A stretch of 8,212 bases of DNA from Nitrospirota bacterium. GTDB taxonomy: Bacteria > Nitrospirota > Thermodesulfovibrionia > Thermodesulfovibrionales > JdFR-85. The stretch is from NCBI GenBank assembly GCA_003232715.1, contig QIJG01000129.1, forward strand, positions 1 to 8,212. The letters run 5' to 3'. Positions 1-6,825 of the stretch are shown here, one piece after another. The position numbers and the translations under genes were made by a program. The notes under the pieces were generated by a model that saw only the letters and a program-made list of their open reading frames with translations, was not told the DNA's origin and did not search any database. The first letter of the stretch is position 1. Each line of letters starts with the position of its first letter.

Positions 1-1
1 A

Positions 2-196
2 CGAGACATAAACCCCCTCCTGAAAAAGATTGATCAAGAGCATCCAGTACTCGACATATGCAGTGCAAACTCAGAGGATGCAAACTGCTGCAGCAGATTC
101 AAATTTCCACTGTATAGTATAAACTATCTGCAGGCCTTTTTGCCTGCTACAGAGAGGTTTCCCGGAATAGAGGTAGAAAAACCATGTAACAATTGA
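2..196 (+). CDS. C-terminal end of an unrecognised protein (partial, 5' end outside window)
   Basis: A reading frame is open from the first bases of the window to a TGA at 194-196, giving about 64 residues with no internal stop. The other two forward frames are interrupted (for example TGA at 31-33 and TAG at 115-117 in the frame starting at base 1), which supports coding. The tail is mixed and non-membrane in character. It has a cysteine-containing stretch (residues CSANSEDANCC) followed by an aromatic-rich part (FPLYSINYLQAFLP) and ends EKPCNN. I do not recognise the family. The stop lies 52 bases before the preferred start of the next gene on the same strand, so both genes probably belong to one transcription unit, perhaps a surface polysaccharide or lipid-sugar cluster given the neighbour. 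It could be fortuitous because it is short. Confidence 0.5.
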   Translation, partial: RDINPLLKKIDQEHPVLDICSANSEDANCCSRFKFPLYSINYLQAFLPATERFPGIEVEKPCNN

Positions 197-248
197 TTAT
201 TCTTTGTTTTTCAAGGTATTATTCCTGTGCACAAACACTACCCCTGAT

Positions 249-1937
249 ATGAGCAAAAAAGAGTCCATAACAGTCTCTCTCCTCACCATCCTTGCACCAC
301 TTGCACTCTATCTGCTCCGCTCTGCAGACACCAACGTCACCCTCCGGTGGCCATGGCTGTTTGAGGGGCTCGGCAGTGCCGGGATACTGCTCATCCTCGT
401 CCCCGGCATTATCCTGATAACAATACTTGCCCTGGCACTCTCCAAAAACCGGTATTTTGAACAATACCCCGTCACATTCCTCTTCACGGTCTCATTTGTC
501 TCTGCAGCGGTCTTCTGGATAGAGCCCCAGTTTAACATTGATACCTCAAGATATTTCATTCAGGCCAAGCACCTTGAGCTGTACGGCATCAGGTATTTCC
601 TCAGTCAATGGGGCAGGGAGATCACGGCGTGGACCGACTCGCCTGTACTCCCCTTCATCTACGGCCTGATCTTCAGATTTGCAGGCGAAAAGATTATTTA
701 TATTGAGATATTCACGACCCTTCTGTTTTCCCTTACAGTGGTGCTCACTTATTTAATCGGCAGGACCCTGTGGGATGAAAAAACAGGTTTTTACGGCGGA
801 TTATTCCTCCTCGGCATCCCTTATCTCTTCACACAGGTGCCGCTCATGATGGTTGATGTCCCAACCATGTTTTTTCTTGCCCTCTCCATATTCAGCTTCA
901 TCAGGGTAATGGAGCACGGAGGCACCCGGAGAATTCTGTTTTCATCCATTGCGGTCTTTCTCGCCATGTTCTCAAAATATTCAACCTGGCCAATGCTCTC
1001 CGTCCTGGCAGTCATACTCATTGTATACCTAAAAAAAGACCATCAAAAGGTGCTCTTGAAGGCGGCTGCCGTGGCCTTGATAACAACAATACTTACTGCA
1101 TTGGCAGTGGCGCTGAAATACAACGTCATTTCAAAACAGTTCGGAATCCTTACGGGTTATCAGGTAACGGTCCTGGACGAATGGACCGAGACTTTTACAT
1201 CCGCCTTCCTCTTCCAGACCCATCCCTTTATCACCCTTGCAGCCATATACTCAGCCTGGATTGCCATCAGAAAGAGGGACGGTAAATACGCAATCATATG
1301 TTACCTGCCCATCATACTCATCATATTCCGGATAAAACTGCTCCGCTACATCATACCGCTGTTTCCGATGCTGACACTAATGGCATCTTACGGCCTTAAG
1401 GAGATCAGGGATATCCGCCTCAGAAGGTTCATAGTCCTCTGCACTGTCCTGACCTCGCTCCTTCTGGCATACAGCCTCTACCTCCCCTTCCTGCAGATGC
1501 ACACCTCAATGAACCTGAAAAATGCCGGACAGGCCCTGAACACCCTTGACATCAAGGCCATCGAGGTCTTCACCCTGCCGCAGAAGGGCTCTGACGTAAA
1601 CCCGGCAATCGCAGTGCCAATCCTCGACCTCTATACAGACAAGGAGATTTTTTACGACTACAGGCTCAACTCAGCGCTCATAAAGCGTCCTCCTGAAAAG
1701 GAGATATTGAACTCACCCACCAGGTTTACATGGGAATACAGGAACCCTGCATTTTATACACCCAAAGGCAGGAACCTGCCGGAAGAGACCGCCATAGTGG
1801 TCATCTCTGACAGCCCGGCCCCGGAACTCCCGGAGTATGTAAGGCAGCGGATAAAAGGCAAGCGGGTTTACAGGATATTCAAAACATCCACCCCGGGCAT
1901 GTTGAAGTACAAAACCATTGTAACCATATACAATTAG
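249..1937 (+). CDS. GT39/ArnT-like polytopic membrane glycosyltransferase
   Basis: The protein is 562 residues from the ATG at 249. It resembles the GT-C superfamily (PMT/ArnT, glycosyltransferase family 39), whose members move a sugar from a polyprenyl-phosphate donor to an acceptor on the outer face of the inner membrane. About ten hydrophobic segments are visible, including roughly 8-24, 43-65, 74-92, 150-171 and 204-219. The first outer loop carries NIDTSRYFIQAKHL (96-109), in which D98 sits where the family has its catalytic acidic residue. It is followed by a W..DSPVLPFIYGL segment (128-140), as in PMT proteins. A second conserved-looking region is MMVDVPTMFF (200-209), and RYIIPLFP (366-373) matches the family's late helix. 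Residues from about 415 on form a soluble C-terminal part. An upstream TTG at 204 would add 15 residues, but neither start has a convincing Shine-Dalgarno; ATG is preferred. Substrate unknown. Confidence 0.8.
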   Translation: MSKKESITVSLLTILAPLALYLLRSADTNVTLRWPWLFEGLGSAGILLILVPGIILITILALALSKNRYFEQYPVTFLFTVSFVSAAVFWIEPQFNIDTSRYFIQAKHLELYGIRYFLSQWGREITAWTDSPVLPFIYGLIFRFAGEKIIYIEIFTTLLFSLTVVLTYLIGRTLWDEKTGFYGGLFLLGIPYLFTQVPLMMVDVPTMFFLALSIFSFIRVMEHGGTRRILFSSIAVFLAMFSKYSTWPMLSVLAVILIVYLKKDHQKVLLKAAAVALITTILTALAVALKYNVISKQFGILTGYQVTVLDEWTETFTSAFLFQTHPFITLAAIYSAWIAIRKRDGKYAIICYLPIILIIFRIKLLRYIIPLFPMLTLMASYGLKEIRDIRLRRFIVLCTVLTSLLLAYSLYLPFLQMHTSMNLKNAGQALNTLDIKAIEVFTLPQKGSDVNPAIAVPILDLYTDKEIFYDYRLNSALIKRPPEKEILNSPTRFTWEYRNPAFYTPKGRNLPEETAIVVISDSPAPELPEYVRQRIKGKRVYRIFKTSTPGMLKYKTIVTIYN

Positions 1938-1981
1938 TCCTGATATCCGGAGGTCTTATCCCTACCCAATATATATGACTG

Positions 1982-1999
1982 TACCCCCGGGGGGGGGTA
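1982..1999. repeat. C5G9 homopolymer tract with 7-bp inverted repeat in convergent gap
   Basis: Five C (1984-1988) run directly into nine G (1989-1997). TACCCCC (1982-1988) can pair with GGGGGTA (1993-1999) across a GGGG loop. It lies in the 165-base gap between the convergent glycosyltransferase and response regulator genes. There is no T-run on either side, so it is not a standard intrinsic terminator, although a very stable GC hairpin could pause polymerase. Nothing else recognisable was found in 1938-2102. The run length is prone to replication slippage and to sequencing error. Confidence 0.5.
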
Positions 2000-2102
2000 A
2001 ACGTAGTGAGGCTCTCCATCGCATTCTCTTCCTAAAAACCCACCAAGGTATGCCATAGTTTGTGACATGGTAAGCTATCAAGCGGGGAGAATGTACCCTG
2101 GC

Positions 2103-3440
2103 TTACTCCTTTTCTCTGAGAATCCTCCAGAGGCTGGTTCTTGATATACCCAGCATTTTAGCAGCCCGTGTCTTGTTCCCTTCAAGGTGGTCGAGAATCT
2201 TCAAGGCATATTCCCTGTTAAGCTCGTCAATTGTCTTTAATCTGATCGGGTCTATTGTTTCGATCTGAAACATCTGCATGGTAACCGGGAGGTTTTTAGG
2301 CTGGACAAGCGATGTTTGTTCCAGAATCACTGCCCTTTCGATAATATTTTCCAACTCCCTGACATTTCCAGGGTAGCTGTATGATTTCAGTATCTCCATT
2401 GTCTCCCTGATAAAACCCTTTATCTCCTTCCTGGCCTTTTTTGAGTGTTTTTCAAGGAAGTATTTGCATAGGGGCGGGATATCCTCTCTCCTTTCCCTCA
2501 ATGGTGGGATATAGATATCCATTACATTGAGTCTGTAAAACAGATCTTTTCTGAAAGTGCCTTTGGTGACAAGTCCGTTTATGTCCTGGTTTGTGGCAGC
2601 AATGAACCTGACATCCACCTTCACAGGTCTTGTGCCCCCAACCCTGAAAAACTCCCTGTCCTCGACAACCTTCAGGAGCTTTGCCTGCAGGGACGGTGAC
2701 ATTTCGGCTATCTCATCGAGAAAGAGAGTCCCTGTATCTGCAATCTCCAAAAGACCCTTTTTTGTGCTTACCGCCCCTGTGAAGGCCCCCCGCTCATGGC
2801 CAAAAAGTTCACTGGCAAGGAGTTCCTCTGTAAAAATTGCACAGTTGATTGCAAGGAAAGGCCTGTTTGCCCTTGTCCCTGTATAGTGGATAAGCTTTGC
2901 AATAAGCCCCTTGCCGACACCGCTTTCTCCTGTAATGATAACATTGCAATCGGACGCAGTTATGCTCCTGATGACATTAATCACCTCTTTCATCTTTGTA
3001 CTTTTTGCGATAAACGCAGGGAGGTTTTTATCTATACCGAGTGAAATCTTCAGTGCTATGTTTTCTCTTTCAAGGCTTTTTTTTTCACATATCTTTCTGA
3101 CCCTTAATAATAATTCATCCAGATTAAAGGGTTTTGTTATATAATCATAAGCCCCTTTTTTCATGGCCTCCACCGCTGAATCAATGCTCCCGAAACCCGT
3201 AATAACGATCACGTCCGTCTCCATCCCTTTCTCTTTAATCCCCTCAAGCAGGCTCAGGCCGTCAAGGCCGGGCATCTTTATATCCGTAATAACAATATCA
3301 AAATGCTCCTTCTTAATTTTCTGCCATGCCTCAAGACCATCTCTTGCGCCGGACACAGTATATCCCTCGTTTTTAAGGGCATACATCAGATGTTTCAGCG
3401 TTATCTCTTCGTCTTCTGCAATAAAGATTTTAATGCTCAT
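2103..3440 (-). CDS. Sigma-54-dependent response regulator, NtrC family (REC-AAA+-Fis HTH)
   Basis: At 445 residues it has the usual NtrC/AtoC/ZraR length and domain order. Receiver domain 1-120: acidic pocket E9/D10, phospho-acceptor D53 in ITDIKMPG, T81 and K103. AAA+ sigma-54 activation domain about 142-375: Walker A GESGVGKG (171-178), an intact GAFTGA loop (218-223) that contacts sigma-54, Walker B TLFLDE (238-243), sensor ATN near 282-284, the arginine-rich FRKDLFYRLN segment, and YPGNVRELEN. A Fis-type helix-turn-helix closes the protein (GNKTRAAKMLGISRTSLWR, 421-439). Phosphorylation should drive oligomerisation, ATP hydrolysis and open-complex formation at sigma-54 promoters. Its ATG overlaps the stop of the kinase gene in an ATGA (3437-3440), with AGGT a few bases upstream, so translation is probably coupled and the kinase is its cognate partner. 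All key residues are present. The specific regulon cannot be read from the sequence. Confidence 0.95.
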   Translation of the reverse strand: MSIKIFIAEDEEITLKHLMYALKNEGYTVSGARDGLEAWQKIKKEHFDIVITDIKMPGLDGLSLLEGIKEKGMETDVIVITGFGSIDSAVEAMKKGAYDYITKPFNLDELLLRVRKICEKKSLERENIALKISLGIDKNLPAFIAKSTKMKEVINVIRSITASDCNVIITGESGVGKGLIAKLIHYTGTRANRPFLAINCAIFTEELLASELFGHERGAFTGAVSTKKGLLEIADTGTLFLDEIAEMSPSLQAKLLKVVEDREFFRVGGTRPVKVDVRFIAATNQDINGLVTKGTFRKDLFYRLNVMDIYIPPLRERREDIPPLCKYFLEKHSKKARKEIKGFIRETMEILKSYSYPGNVRELENIIERAVILEQTSLVQPKNLPVTMQMFQIETIDPIRLKTIDELNREYALKILDHLEGNKTRAAKMLGISRTSLWRILREKE

Positions 3441-4990
3441 TTATACCTCGGCAAGAAGATCCTGAATGTGGTTCCTGCGCCTACCGTACTCTCCACGCTT
3501 ACACTGCCTCCGTGGTTCTTGATTATGTTATATACTATGGACAGGCCGAGACCGGTTCCCCGGTCCTTTGTTGTAAAGAAAGGGTCGAAAATCTTGTCTT
3601 TAATCTCGGGAGGAATCCCGTTGCCTGAATCGGATACCTCTATTTTAACCTTGTCTTTTTCGGGAAAGACCTTCACATGAAGTTCTCCTTTGCCCGCCAT
3701 GGCATCAGCTGCGTTGGTGAAGAGATTGACGAAGACCCGTTCAAGCTGGACCTGGTCCGCCTGGAGGAAGACTTCGGGCGGAGACTCAAGTAAAAACGCT
3801 ATATCCTTAAATCCCGTTATTTTCTGTGCCTGCGTGTATCTCTTTTGTATAATATTAACAATATTTACTTCTTGAAAGTCCGGCTCCTTTGACCTTGCAA
3901 AATCCAGCAGATTTGCTACTATTTTCTTTACCCTGAATGTCTGACTCAATATATCATCAACTGTCTCCTCTATAATACCTGTACAGTCCTCACCCATCTC
4001 TTTTGCTAATATCTGTGCCGAGATATGAATGTTGTTCAAGGGATTATTTAATTCATGTGCCACTCCGGATGCAAGAGTGCCTATGGATGCAAGCTTTTTA
4101 CTCTGCATCAACTCCTCTTCTTTTTTCCTGAGTAGTTCCTCCCGCACCTGCAACGCCTCTGCCATATTATTGTATGTCCTTATTAGTGTGCTGACCTCGT
4201 CATGGCCCGACGGGAAAGGCATGGGAGAAAAGAAACCGGCACCACTTTTTTCAATCGTCAGCATCAGTTTCTTCAATCTGTTAACTATATTATGGCTGAT
4301 ATAAAATAGCGATATAAACCCGATCAGGAAGGATAAAGGCAAAAATACCAGGACAGCTACCTTGGTAACATTAATAATATTCTGTACTCTTTCCCGGGCA
4401 CCCCGATCCAGTTCTTTAGATATCCCGATAATTTTTTCGCCGGACTTCCGCAGGTCTTTAATATCATTCCCCAGCCTTTTGAGGAATGTAATATAGCCAT
4501 CCTTTCTGGATATCCTGAAAAAACGCTTAAGGAGTTGTGCATTTTGCATGGGGTGTTCCAGAAAAGTGGCTTTAATGATGGGTATTAAAAAAAGATATGA
4601 CGGTTCTTTTGGCTTTAAGCTTGCCAACTCTTTGTGGAACTTAGATGCCATGGAAGTAATTTTTACAAACTCCAGGCTGAATTCCTTCAGTTTGACATCC
4701 AATCTATCAAGATTGTCGTTGCGGGTGTAAGGCTTGGCATCCTTAATAAGTGCCTCAATCTCTCCTATATACCTGTGAATAAAATCAATCTCCTTACTGT
4801 CTCCGTAAAGAAAGAAGTTCTTTTCATGTCTTCTTAACTGTAAGGTCTTGCCCCTGATGCTTTCTGCAAGTTCAAGATATTTAAACTCGTTTCTGGTCTC
4901 ACGAAAGTCCAGGTAAGCTGCTATGGCAAGTGTTGCAATGATTGAAAAACTGATAAAGAAACTGAGAATTATCTTCTTTTTTATCGACAT
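3437..4990 (-). CDS. Membrane sensor histidine kinase with HAMP, HisKA and HATPase domains
   Basis: The protein is 517 residues. A transmembrane helix at about 7-27 is followed by a helical extracytoplasmic domain (about 28-209), a second transmembrane helix (about 211-232), a HAMP linker (about 233-285) and a charged coiled coil (about 280-300). In the dimerisation domain the phospho-acceptor is H312 (SGVAHELNNPLNNI). The catalytic ATPase domain has the N box around N426 (LFTNAADAM), G1 box DSGNGIP (454-460), F box FDPFFTT (468-474) and G2 box GTGLGLS (478-484), all intact. The HELNNP form is typical of NtrB/ZraS/AtoS-like kinases that pair with NtrC-family regulators. The sensor domain includes LRRHEKNFFLYGD (52-64), reminiscent of helical four-bundle/HBM chemoreceptor-type domains; this is a resemblance by eye, and the ligand is unknown. 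A purine-rich AAAAGGA lies about 13 bases before the ATG, a slightly long spacing. It ends in an ATGA overlap with its response regulator. Confidence 0.93.
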   Translation of the reverse strand: MSIKKKIILSFFISFSIIATLAIAAYLDFRETRNEFKYLELAESIRGKTLQLRRHEKNFFLYGDSKEIDFIHRYIGEIEALIKDAKPYTRNDNLDRLDVKLKEFSLEFVKITSMASKFHKELASLKPKEPSYLFLIPIIKATFLEHPMQNAQLLKRFFRISRKDGYITFLKRLGNDIKDLRKSGEKIIGISKELDRGARERVQNIINVTKVAVLVFLPLSFLIGFISLFYISHNIVNRLKKLMLTIEKSGAGFFSPMPFPSGHDEVSTLIRTYNNMAEALQVREELLRKKEEELMQSKKLASIGTLASGVAHELNNPLNNIHISAQILAKEMGEDCTGIIEETVDDILSQTFRVKKIVANLLDFARSKEPDFQEVNIVNIIQKRYTQAQKITGFKDIAFLLESPPEVFLQADQVQLERVFVNLFTNAADAMAGKGELHVKVFPEKDKVKIEVSDSGNGIPPEIKDKIFDPFFTTKDRGTGLGLSIVYNIIKNHGGSVSVESTVGAGTTFRIFLPRYK

Positions 4991-5064
4991 GGTACTGTAA
5001 CATTCCTTTTAATGAAGATATAATCCGCCTTTGCCGGGTTTGGAATCATACAAAAACAGTATAT

Positions 5065-5073
5065 ATTGTATCA
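5065..5073 (-). promoter_or_regulatory. Candidate extended -10 promoter for the kinase-regulator operon
   Basis: Read on the - strand, the sequence is TGATACAAT: a TACAAT -10 hexamer (5 of 6 to consensus) preceded by the TGn extension. It would place a transcript start near 5058 and leave a leader of about 70 bases before the kinase ATG at 4990. No good -35 hexamer is seen 17 bases upstream, which is tolerable for extended -10 promoters. The region is AT-rich, so a chance match is quite possible. Confidence 0.25.
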
Positions 5074-5102
5074 TATCCGATGTTTTGGATGCAGTGCTAT
5101 AG

Positions 5103-5131
5103 TTGCAATTTGCAATATCGAATGTTACAAT
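5103..5131 (+). promoter_or_regulatory. Candidate sigma-70 promoter for the second response regulator
   Basis: TTGCAA (5103-5108, 4 of 6 to the -35 consensus) and TACAAT (5126-5131, 5 of 6 to the -10 consensus) are separated by exactly 17 bases, the optimal spacing. The -35 lies in a tandem duplication of TTGCAAT (5103-5109 and 5110-5116). A start near 5138 would give a leader of about 260 bases that runs through the kinase relic to the regulator at 5396. This is a sequence match only. Confidence 0.38.
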
Positions 5132-5201
5132 ATTACATCTTTGCGAAGAACAGGAATATACTGCAGAAGATAAAGACGGGATATACAGGAGGCTTGCTGA
5201 G

Positions 5202-5427
5202 GAATTAGTGATTTTTGCCGACAAACAGAAAATTCAGCCCATTTTTCACAACAAGGGATGTCGGAAGAGGTACGGAATTTGTGCTGCATATTACTCATGA
5301 GATAATAAAGCAGCACGACGGTACTATCGATCTGAAAAGCCGACCGGGTGCAGGAACAACCTTTAGAATAAAGCTCCCATTGAAAGGAGGCGAGGATGAA
5401 AAACAAGATCAAACTCCTGATTGTTGA
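5202..5427 (+). pseudogene. Decayed 3' end of a histidine kinase gene (HATPase remnant)
   Basis: From 5233 the frame reads FSPFFTTRDVGRGT, then HEIIKQHDGTIDLKSRPGAG and TTFRIKLP, clearly the C-terminal part of a histidine kinase ATPase domain (F box through the last strands). Three defects show decay. The G2 box expected after GRGT (GLGL) reads EFVL, explained by three base changes at 5275-5283. Just upstream, ADKQKI (5217-5234) is in a different frame, and adding two bases near 5234 would restore ADKQKIFSPFFTT. The G1 box (DxGxGIP), N box and phospho-acceptor histidine region are absent: only ELVIF precedes ADKQKI, and in the frame of the F box tandem stops lie at 5206-5211. The frame runs to TGA at 5425-5427, overlapping the following regulator gene by 32 bases, as kinase genes often overlap their partners. 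It differs from the intact kinase (it has the DVGRGT insertion), so it is not a recent copy of it. No function is expected as a kinase. Confidence 0.82.
5384..5391 (+). promoter_or_regulatory. Strong Shine-Dalgarno site before the second response regulator
   Basis: AAAGGAGG followed by CGAG and the ATG at 5396 is a near-perfect ribosome binding site at close to normal spacing. It settles the start of the downstream gene and lies inside the last codons of the kinase relic, so it shows that translation of the regulator does not need the broken upstream gene. Confidence 0.8.
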
Positions 5428-6754
5428 TGACGAAAAGATAGCCGTAAAGAACCTTGAGTATATTTTGAAGAAGGAAGGCTATGAGATAAAAACAACATTA
5501 AACGGGAGGAACGCCTTAAAATTATTAAGCGGATATGAGTTTGATATTGTCCTGACCGACCTGAAGATGAATAGGGTTGACGGAATGCAGATACTCAAAA
5601 GATGCAAAGAGTCAAATCCCGATTTAGAGGTAATAATGATTACGGGATATGCCACGGTTGAGACTGCCATAGAGGCAATGAAACACGGTGCTTACCATTA
5701 TATAGCAAAGCCTTTTAATCTGGATGAGGTGAGAAAGGTCGTAAGAGAGGCCTCGGAAAAGGTAAGGCTCAAGAAAGAGAACAGGCAGCTCAGGGAGAGC
5801 CTTGAGAAGATCACGGACAGGGTGAGGATAATCACTCAGGACCCCCGGATGCTCAGAATACTGGATACGGCCGGGGATGTTGCACCTACCGACTGCAATA
5901 TCCTTATCACGGGTGAAAGCGGAACGGGTAAGGAACTGGTGGCACGGTACGTCCACCTTTACAGCAAGAGGTCTGAAGGCCCCTTTATTGCCGTCAACTG
6001 CGGTGCCTTTTCAGAGGGGCTCCTCATAAACGAGCTTCTTGGACATGAGAAGGGTGCATTTACGGGTGCACCCTTCCTTAAAAAGGGTCTTGTCGAGGTG
6101 GCAAGCAAGGGCACTTTGTTTCTGGATGAAATTACGGAAATGAGCCCAGCCATGCAAATAAAACTCCTGAGGGTTGTACAGGAAAGAGAATACCAACGCG
6201 TAGGAGGAACGGAACCGGTAAAGGTTGATGTCAGGTTTATTGCCGCCACCAACAGGAACATACAGGAAGTTATCGAAAACGGTGAGTTCAGGCAGGACCT
6301 TTATTACCGTCTGAATGTAGTAACGCTCCACCTGCCGCCACTTTCAGAGAGAAAAGGAGATATCCCGTTGCTCTGTTATCACTTCCTCAAGAAATACTCC
6401 TCAATCATGGGAAAGGACGTGTCTGATATTTCCGATGATATGTCAGGCGTGCTTAACAGTTACAACTTTCCGGGAAATGTAAGGGAGTTGGAGAATATCA
6501 TCGAGAGGGGCATTGCACTCTCTAAAGGAAAAACCCTTGAAACGATACATCTTCCTGATGACCTCAGGGAATTGAGTATCAGGACATTCAGGAAGCGTGG
6601 AGGGAAAGTCCCATCCCTTGAAGCCCAGGAGAAGGCATATATACAATGGGTGCTGAAAGAGGTTGGTGGAAATAAGTCAAAAGCGGCTCAGATACTCGAA
6701 ATAGACCGGGTATCCCTCTGGAGAAAGATTAAGAGATATGAGATGGAAAAATAA
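5396..6754 (+). CDS. Second sigma-54-dependent response regulator, NtrC family, without intact partner kinase
   Basis: The protein is 452 residues in REC-AAA+-Fis HTH order. The receiver has acidic pocket D11/D12, phospho-acceptor D55 (LTDLKM; the usual proline after the methionine is replaced by asparagine), T83 and K105. The AAA+ domain has Walker A GESGTGKE (173-180), GAFTGA (220-225), Walker B TLFLDE (240-245), a sensor ATN (284-286), the FRQDLYYRLN arginine segment and FPGNVRELEN. The C-terminal Fis-type helix-turn-helix is GNKSKAAQILEIDRVSLWR (425-443). Everything needed for phosphorylation-dependent activation of sigma-54 polymerase is present. It is a paralogue of the regulator at 2103-3440, with the same architecture and similar motifs but well diverged, so the two are probably an old duplication or independent acquisitions. 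Its position right after a kinase relic shows it once had a kinase partner in cis. It must now accept phosphate from another kinase or from small phosphodonors, or act without it. Confidence 0.95.
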   Translation: MKNKIKLLIVDDEKIAVKNLEYILKKEGYEIKTTLNGRNALKLLSGYEFDIVLTDLKMNRVDGMQILKRCKESNPDLEVIMITGYATVETAIEAMKHGAYHYIAKPFNLDEVRKVVREASEKVRLKKENRQLRESLEKITDRVRIITQDPRMLRILDTAGDVAPTDCNILITGESGTGKELVARYVHLYSKRSEGPFIAVNCGAFSEGLLINELLGHEKGAFTGAPFLKKGLVEVASKGTLFLDEITEMSPAMQIKLLRVVQEREYQRVGGTEPVKVDVRFIAATNRNIQEVIENGEFRQDLYYRLNVVTLHLPPLSERKGDIPLLCYHFLKKYSSIMGKDVSDISDDMSGVLNSYNFPGNVRELENIIERGIALSKGKTLETIHLPDDLRELSIRTFRKRGGKVPSLEAQEKAYIQWVLKEVGGNKSKAAQILEIDRVSLWRKIKRYEMEK

Positions 6755-6776
6755 TACAGGGAACATGATATCCCTG
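6745..6776 (-). terminator. Candidate intrinsic terminator of the UspA operon, overlapping the end of the regulator gene
   Basis: CAGGGA (6757-6762) and TCCCTG (6771-6776) form a 6-bp stem with an 8-base loop. Read on the - strand, the stem is followed directly by TATTATTTTT, a T-rich tail, which fits Rho-independent termination of the operon whose last gene stops at 6826. On the + strand the stem is followed by CAGGGGCTTTG rather than a T-run, so it would serve the + strand gene poorly. The T-tail occupies the last codons and stop of the response regulator. The adjoining palindrome CCCTGCAGGG (6772-6781) offers a competing fold. The stem is short. Confidence 0.4.
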
Positions 6777-6825
6777 CAGGGGCTTTGAGAGAAATTTGTA
6801 ATTCTGAAAATACCTGTTTTTGCGC

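Noticed and set aside
130..147. GCAGGC / GCCTGC hairpin with a CTTTTT loop
   Set aside because: It lies inside the open partial reading frame, its T-run is in the loop rather than after the stem, and there is no gene end next to it. Probably coincidental codon content.
2050..2075. TGCCAT / ATGGTA stem-loop in the convergent gap
   Set aside because: A six-base stem with a G-U pair and a ten-base loop, no T-run after it on either strand; too weak to call a terminator.
2557..3465. Several + strand ORFs of 77-109 codons opposite the first response regulator
   Set aside because: They are antisense shadows of a strongly supported coding sequence, low in recognisable motifs and rich in Ser/Leu/Pro as expected of reverse-complement frames.
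5103..5300. 65-codon ORF on the + strand starting at TTG in the divergent region
   Set aside because: Its second half is a shifted-frame reading of the kinase relic, its first half matches no family I know, and the TTG start doubles as the candidate -35 element. It is treated as debris, not as a gene.
4991..5395. Sigma-54 promoter (-24 GG / -12 GC with 10 bases between) in the divergent region
   Set aside because: I looked on both strands by eye for the GG-N10-GC pattern with the TGGCAC/TTGC context and found no acceptable match, so autoregulation through sigma-54 is not supported here.
5009..5412. - strand ORFs of 71 and 95 codons across the divergent region
   Set aside because: They run antisense to the kinase relic, show no family motif, and have no ribosome binding site that stands out.
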